From positions 1 through 25,841 of the forward strand of contig NZ_JOID01000046.1 of assembly GCF_000719865.1 (NCBI RefSeq): a stretch of DNA of 25,841 bases, in the 5' to 3' direction. Below the pieces are notes generated by a model, which worked only from the letters and a program-made list of their open reading frames with translations, did no database searches and had not been told where the DNA came from. Below are positions 22,239 through 25,841 of the stretch, one piece after another (within the stretch, counting starts at the first letter, position 1; every line of letters begins with the position of its first letter). The DNA comes from Streptomyces albus subsp. albus. GTDB taxonomy: Bacteria > Actinomycetota > Actinomycetes > Streptomycetales > Streptomycetaceae. Made by a program: the position numbers and the translations under genes.

Positions 22239-23342
22239 ATGGATGTCTCTTTTCTGGGTGGCCCGCGCCCGCAACGCGGCGTGGGTGTCGTGGCACCGTT
22301 CGATTTCGCGCTGGACCGGGAGCTGTGGCGCTGGGCCCCCGACCAGGTGTCGCTGCATCTGACCCGTACGCCGTTCGTGCCGGTCGAGGTCAGCCTCGAC
22401 CTGGCCCGGCTGGTCAGTGAGCACGAGACCCTCCGGGAGGCCACGCACACGCTGCGCGCGGTCAGCCCCGAGGTCGTGGCCTACGCCTGCACCTCCGGCA
22501 GCTTCGTCGGCGGCCTGGCCGGGGAGCGCGCGATGTGCGCGGCGATGTCCCAGGCCGGCGAGATCCCGGCCCTCACCACCTCCGGCGCCCTGCTGGAGGC
22601 GCTGGCGGAGATCGGGGCCCGGCGGATCGCCCTGGTCACCCCGTACACCGCCTCCGTCACCCAGGCCCTGGAGGAGTATCTGGCGGAGGGCGGGGTCACC
22701 GTCACCGACCGCGAGTTCCTCGGGCTGACCTGCCACATCTGGAAGGTCTCCTACCGGTCCGTGGTGGAGATGGCCCGGCGGGCCGTCACCCACGGAGCGG
22801 ACGCCCTGTTCATCAGCTGCACGAATCTGCCGACGTACGACGCCATCCCGCAGCTGGAGGCGGAACTGCGGATGCCGGTGCTGTCGGCCAACCAGGTGAC
22901 GATGTGGTCGGCGCTGCGGCGGATCGGGGAACGGGCGGTGGGGCCGTACCAGGCGCTGCTCGACCCGGTGGCCCGGCGCGGCCCGGCCTCGATGACGGCC
23001 ATGCCCAGCGTGCCCCCGTCGCCGTCTCCGTCGCTCCCGCCCCCGCCCACGCACGCGGTGCCCCCGGCGCCGTCCGCCGCTCTGATCGAGGGCCCGGGGA
23101 CGGCGGACGCCTTCGACGGGGGCGGGTTCGGCGGGCCGTCCGGGCTCGGGCCGGGAGCGCTCGGCCCGGAGCTGCTCGGTCCGGACGGGCTCGGCGCCGT
23201 GGCGCCGTTCGCGGACGGGCGCGGGGAGCCGGAGGCGGCGTTCGCCGGGGCGGCGGGCGGGGCGGGGGCCGAGACCGAGGCGGCGGACGCCCTGGACGCG
23301 CCGCTGTACCCGGACGATCCGGCGGGCCCGGCCCCGCTGTGA
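22239..23342 (+). CDS. Maleate isomerase / Asp-Glu racemase superfamily enzyme, two-Cys type
   Basis: A 367-residue protein. Residues 1 to about 245 form the core of the maleate cis-trans isomerase/arylmalonate decarboxylase branch of the Asp/Glu/hydantoin racemase superfamily. Both catalytic cysteines are present in their motifs: Cys84 in YACTSGSFVGG and Cys194 in ISCTNLPTYDAIPQLEAEL. The conserved PVLSANQVT follows. Two cysteines fit isomerase or racemase chemistry. Residues about 250-367 are a Pro/Gly/Ala/Asp-rich tail with LGP repeats, absent from typical 240-260-residue members and probably disordered. ATG 22239 has only a weak G-rich ribosome binding site. It is first of two paralogues, 94 bases apart, driven by the divergent promoter. 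Confidence 0.9.
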   Translation: MDVSFLGGPRPQRGVGVVAPFDFALDRELWRWAPDQVSLHLTRTPFVPVEVSLDLARLVSEHETLREATHTLRAVSPEVVAYACTSGSFVGGLAGERAMCAAMSQAGEIPALTTSGALLEALAEIGARRIALVTPYTASVTQALEEYLAEGGVTVTDREFLGLTCHIWKVSYRSVVEMARRAVTHGADALFISCTNLPTYDAIPQLEAELRMPVLSANQVTMWSALRRIGERAVGPYQALLDPVARRGPASMTAMPSVPPSPSPSLPPPPTHAVPPAPSAALIEGPGTADAFDGGGFGGPSGLGPGALGPELLGPDGLGAVAPFADGRGEPEAAFAGAAGGAGAETEAADALDAPLYPDDPAGPAPL

Positions 23343-23436
23343 CCTGGGCGGCGGATGCCGCGGGAAGGGAGGGAGGCGGGGGAGCGGACGGGGGCGACAG
23401 GAACGGCGAGACCGAACAGGCAGGAGCGCGAGACGC

Positions 23437-24429
23437 ATGGCAGAGCTGACGACGCCCGGCACGATCCCCGGCACGACGCCCGGCACGAGCCCCGGTACAG
23501 CCCCCGGCCCGGCGGCCGGAACGGCGCCGGAAACGGCCGCGGAGAGGGCAGCCGGCAGGGCGCCGGAGTACGGGACGGAGGCAGCGGGCGCCGGCGCGGC
23601 GACCGTCGGCTTCCTCTACCCCGGGTACTCCGCCGAGGACGACTACCCGCGGCTGGAGGCCATGCTGGCCGGCACCGACCCGGGCGACGGCGCCCGCACC
23701 GGGCCCGAAACCGTCGGCACCCCGGCCGGGGCGGGCGCGGGGGACGGTGTGCTCGGCCTGGCCGGTGCCGTCACCGGCGCCTCACCCGCCGTCCGGCTGC
23801 CGCTCGTCCACACCGATATCGGCGAGGACGCCCACCGCGTCGACGCCCTGCTGGAGATGGGCTCGGCCGCCCGGCTCGCGGCACGGGTCGCCGACCTCCG
23901 GGCGCGGGGCGCGCAGGCCGTCGTCTGGGCGTGCACCAGCGCCAGCTTCGTCTTCGGCCGTGAGGGCGCACAGGAACAGGTGCGTGAACTGGCGCAGGTG
24001 GCCGGGCTTCCGGCCTCCAGCACCTCCTTCGCCTTCGCCCACGCCGTCGGCGATCTGGGCGTGGAACGGGTGGCCGTGGCCGCCACCTATCCGGAGGACG
24101 TCGCCGGACTGTTCACCGCCTTCCTGAAGTCCTTCGGCACGGAGGTCGTCGCGATGCGCGGCAGCGGCATCATCACGGCCGCCGAGGTCGGCACCTGGGG
24201 CTGGGAGGAGGTGCGCACCCTCGCCCGTGCGGGCGACCACCCCGACGCCCAGGCCGTGCTGCTGCCGGACACCGCCCTGCACACCGCCGCGTACATCGCC
24301 CGGCTGGAGGCGGAGCTCGGCAAGCCCGTACTCACCGCCAACCAGGTGACCGTCCGCGAAGGGCTGCGGCTGCTGGCACACCCGGTGCCGCACCGCCCGC
24401 GGCTGGGAGCGCTGTTCACCTCCCGCTGA
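23437..24429 (+). CDS. Maleate isomerase / arylmalonate decarboxylase-like protein, one-Cys type
   Basis: A 330-residue paralogue of the preceding gene. The first 50 residues are low complexity (repeated PGT, then Ala/Glu-rich); the enzyme fold begins at ATVGFLYPGYSAEDDYPRLE. The first active-site Cys is kept (Cys166 in WACTSASFVFG), but the second motif reads LLPDTALHTAAYIARLEAEL, with Asp278 where the partner has Cys194. PVLTANQVT is conserved. Loss of one Cys removes the classical two-base racemisation mechanism, so it may be a decarboxylase-like, lyase or non-catalytic partner. AGGAG lies 10 bases before ATG 23437. It is cotranscribed with the two-Cys paralogue and followed by terminator hairpins. 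Confidence 0.9.
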   Translation: MAELTTPGTIPGTTPGTSPGTAPGPAAGTAPETAAERAAGRAPEYGTEAAGAGAATVGFLYPGYSAEDDYPRLEAMLAGTDPGDGARTGPETVGTPAGAGAGDGVLGLAGAVTGASPAVRLPLVHTDIGEDAHRVDALLEMGSAARLAARVADLRARGAQAVVWACTSASFVFGREGAQEQVRELAQVAGLPASSTSFAFAHAVGDLGVERVAVAATYPEDVAGLFTAFLKSFGTEVVAMRGSGIITAAEVGTWGWEEVRTLARAGDHPDAQAVLLPDTALHTAAYIARLEAELGKPVLTANQVTVREGLRLLAHPVPHRPRLGALFTSR

Positions 24430-25732
24430 CGCGACGGACGGACCGTCGCGACGGACCGTCGGCCGATGCCATCGTGGCCTGCGCCGGCCACGAAAGCGGT
24501 CGGCCCCGTCCCGTGGCCGGGACGGGGCCGCCGGTCCCTCGAACGCTTCCGGTGTTCCCGCAGTCCCCGCTCCGGCAACCGTGAACAGGCGAGGTGCCAC
24601 TGTGATCGCGGCCGGGGTCAGATCCGGGCGTTGATGGACTGATAGGAGGAGTCCTCCCGGGTTCCGCCCTGCCGTCGCCTTCGGTGCGGTAGTCCTCGAT
24701 CCATTCGATGCTGCGCAGATACTTGATCATCTTGTAGCCGTGGATCGACTCCACCCGCAGCCGTACGGGTGCGCCGAAGGTGAGGGGGAGGGGCTTGTCG
24801 TTCATCTCAAAGGCCAGGATGGTCTCGTCCTCGTCGGCCATCTCCGGCGGGAGGCAGGTGTAGTACGGCTCCAGGGGCTTGCCGCCGTGCATCTTCTGGG
24901 CCAGCCCGAAGGAGGTGAGCTTGACGTACCGTGCGCCGGGCTTCTTCTCCACCAGAGCGAGCACGTCGGAGAGTCTCACCCCGGTCCACTTGGCGATGCC
25001 GGTCCACCCCTGCATACAGGTGTGCAGGGTGATCTGCTCCTGCTGCGGCAGCGCCCGCAGATCGTCGAGGCTCAGCGAGACGGGCCTGTCGACCAGTCCG
25101 CCGATCTCGAGCCGGTAGTCCTTCCAGTCGTCCCTGCGCAGCTGTTCCCATTCGGGGGACTCGTCCCCGACAGGATGACGTCCGTTGCTCCAGTGGTAGG
25201 GGGAGATGTCCTTGTCGGTCCACACCTGCCGGCTGCGCTGGCGGGACTCCATGTGGTTGACGGTCATCCGGCGCAGCGGCTCGGTGGCCCGGTCGAGCAG
25301 CACTTGGGTGCGGCGGATGTCCGTCAGGCTCCAGTAGCTGGCCGCCAGCCACACCGCGACGACGGCGGCGATGCCGATGAGCGTCATGGTGAGTGCCTGT
25401 GCGAAGCGTGCCGGGTCGGCCTCGCCGAGCACCATCTGGGTGAGGTTGTGCTCGGGGTGGACGATGAAGACGAGTGCCACGTGCAGGACGGTGAACGCCG
25501 TGAAGAGGGCCATGCCGATGAAGTGAAGGGAACGCGCCGCCTGCCGCCCGCCGAGAAGCTTGGCGTACCAGGGGAACCGGCCGGCCACGGCCGGCGACAT
25601 GACCGGGCCCGTGATGATCATCAGCGGGGCGAGGATGAAGACGACCCCGAAGTACAAGAGTTGCTGAAGCGCGTCGTAGGGCTGGAAGTGCTCGAGCGAC
25701 GGGACACCGAAGCCGGCGTAGATTTTCAGCAT
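24416..25732 (-). CDS. Cytochrome b / sulfite-oxidase-type molybdopterin oxidoreductase fusion, probably damaged
   Basis: A 438-codon frame. Residues 1 to about 140 have three membrane helices (LLYFGVVFILAPLMIITGPV; SLHFIGMALFTAFTVLHVALVFIV with His70 and His84 as heme-ligand candidates; ALTMTLIGIAAVVAVWLAASY). Residues about 200-350 form a sulfite-oxidase-fold molybdopterin domain with Cys239 (TLHTCMQGWTGIAKWTGV), FGAPVRLRVE and HGYKMIKYLRSIEWIEDYR. Such fusions pass electrons between membrane heme and the cofactor. Two defects are visible: after residue 354 the family-like ending lies in another frame, and TAG occurs two codons before the ATG, where the first helix of related cytochrome b domains would be expected. 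No ribosome binding site precedes the ATG. It is probably a pseudogene or affected by sequencing errors. Confidence 0.7.
   Translation of the reverse strand: MLKIYAGFGVPSLEHFQPYDALQQLLYFGVVFILAPLMIITGPVMSPAVAGRFPWYAKLLGGRQAARSLHFIGMALFTAFTVLHVALVFIVHPEHNLTQMVLGEADPARFAQALTMTLIGIAAVVAVWLAASYWSLTDIRRTQVLLDRATEPLRRMTVNHMESRQRSRQVWTDKDISPYHWSNGRHPVGDESPEWEQLRRDDWKDYRLEIGGLVDRPVSLSLDDLRALPQQEQITLHTCMQGWTGIAKWTGVRLSDVLALVEKKPGARYVKLTSFGLAQKMHGGKPLEPYYTCLPPEMADEDETILAFEMNDKPLPLTFGAPVRLRVESIHGYKMIKYLRSIEWIEDYRTEGDGRAEPGRTPPISPSTPGSDPGRDHSGTSPVHGCRSGDCGNTGSVRGTGGPVPATGRGRPLSWPAQATMASADGPSRRSVRRVSGR
24431..24449 (+). terminator. Hairpin just past the isomerase operon
   Basis: GCGACGG-ACGGA-CCGTCGC, 7-bp perfect stem, 2 bases after the stop codon; a second small hairpin GACGG-A-CCGTC follows at 24450-24460. 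Confidence 0.5.
24501..24530. terminator. Strong bidirectional terminator
   Basis: A perfect 13-bp stem, 24501-24513 with 24518-24530, and loop TGGC. It lies between the isomerase operon and the original end (24618) of the leftward molybdopterin gene. In the current ORF it falls inside the reading frame, which supports the view that the ORF tail is not genuine. Confidence 0.8.
24618..24671 (-). other. Frame-shifted C-terminus of the molybdopterin oxidoreductase
   Basis: In the frame shifted by one base, the 17 codons to TGA at 24618 read QGGTREDSSYQSINARI, the GxGG-x-x-ED-x-x-Y-x-x-x-x-I ending expected of this family after EDYRTEGDG. The true coding end is therefore probably 24618. One base appears missing around 24668-24681. 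Confidence 0.65.
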
Positions 25733-25841
25733 GATCTAGCGCGGAACCCCGGGCGTTCACGACTCCGTTGGGGAATACGCAAACCGGCTGATCAGGTCAT
25801 GCCACAAGGGCAAGGCGTGCGAGGTGGGAGATGCGGGTGGT

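Noticed and set aside
14599..24429. Calling the locus an ectoine degradation cluster
   Set aside because: Only the transporter is ectoine-like; the characteristic ectoine-degrading enzymes are not in the window.

Overview
The window is chromosomal DNA from a Streptomyces or very close actinomycete. The evidence is the very high GC content with G/C-biased third codon positions, GTG and TTG starts, TAGxxT-type -10 boxes, a class-E-type LAxTG sorting signal, a DasR-type box before a chitin-active LPMO, and a Tat-type lipoprotein signal. No transposase, integrase, phage gene, CRISPR array or rRNA was seen.

Left part (1-9720), mixed housekeeping and surface functions. In order: a membrane-anchored protein of unknown function, an alpha/beta hydrolase, a leftward pair (Gfo/Idh/MocA oxidoreductase, then a UPF0303/HbpS-like protein), a YCII/DGPF protein, a sortase-anchored surface protein, a NagD-like HAD phosphatase, a small membrane protein, and a GH6 lipoprotein. 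The GH6 gene and tRNA-Lys(CUU) converge on a shared terminator.

Middle part (9721-14464), between two identical tRNA-Lys(CUU) genes. It carries an AlkZ-like winged-helix DNA glycosylase candidate, a nucleotidyltransferase-fold protein, a YggC-like P-loop kinase, a possible 38-residue Arg/Pro-rich small protein, and a secreted AA10 lytic polysaccharide monooxygenase preceded by two DasR-like boxes.

Right part (14599-24429), the most interesting block, is a dedicated uptake and catabolic locus. It has an IclR regulator and a complete polar-compound ABC transporter of the ectoine type (EhuB-C-D-A, with overlapping stops and starts). It also has a divergent DUF3830 gene, a D-2-hydroxyacid dehydrogenase plus amidase-signature operon, and a divergent pair of maleate-isomerase/Asp-Glu-racemase-like enzymes. 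One of that pair keeps both catalytic cysteines; the other has Asp at the second position. None of the known ectoine-degradation enzymes is present here, so the substrate is open. A plausible flow is import, amide hydrolysis, isomerisation or decarboxylation of a dicarboxylate, and reduction or oxidation of a 2-hydroxy/2-oxo acid. The dehydrogenase and isomerase operons share one intergenic region in which two good promoters interlock face to face over a 14-bp palindrome.

Right edge (24416-25732): a leftward cytochrome-b/molybdopterin oxidoreductase fusion that looks damaged. Its conserved C-terminus lies in another frame, and a TAG sits two codons upstream of its start.
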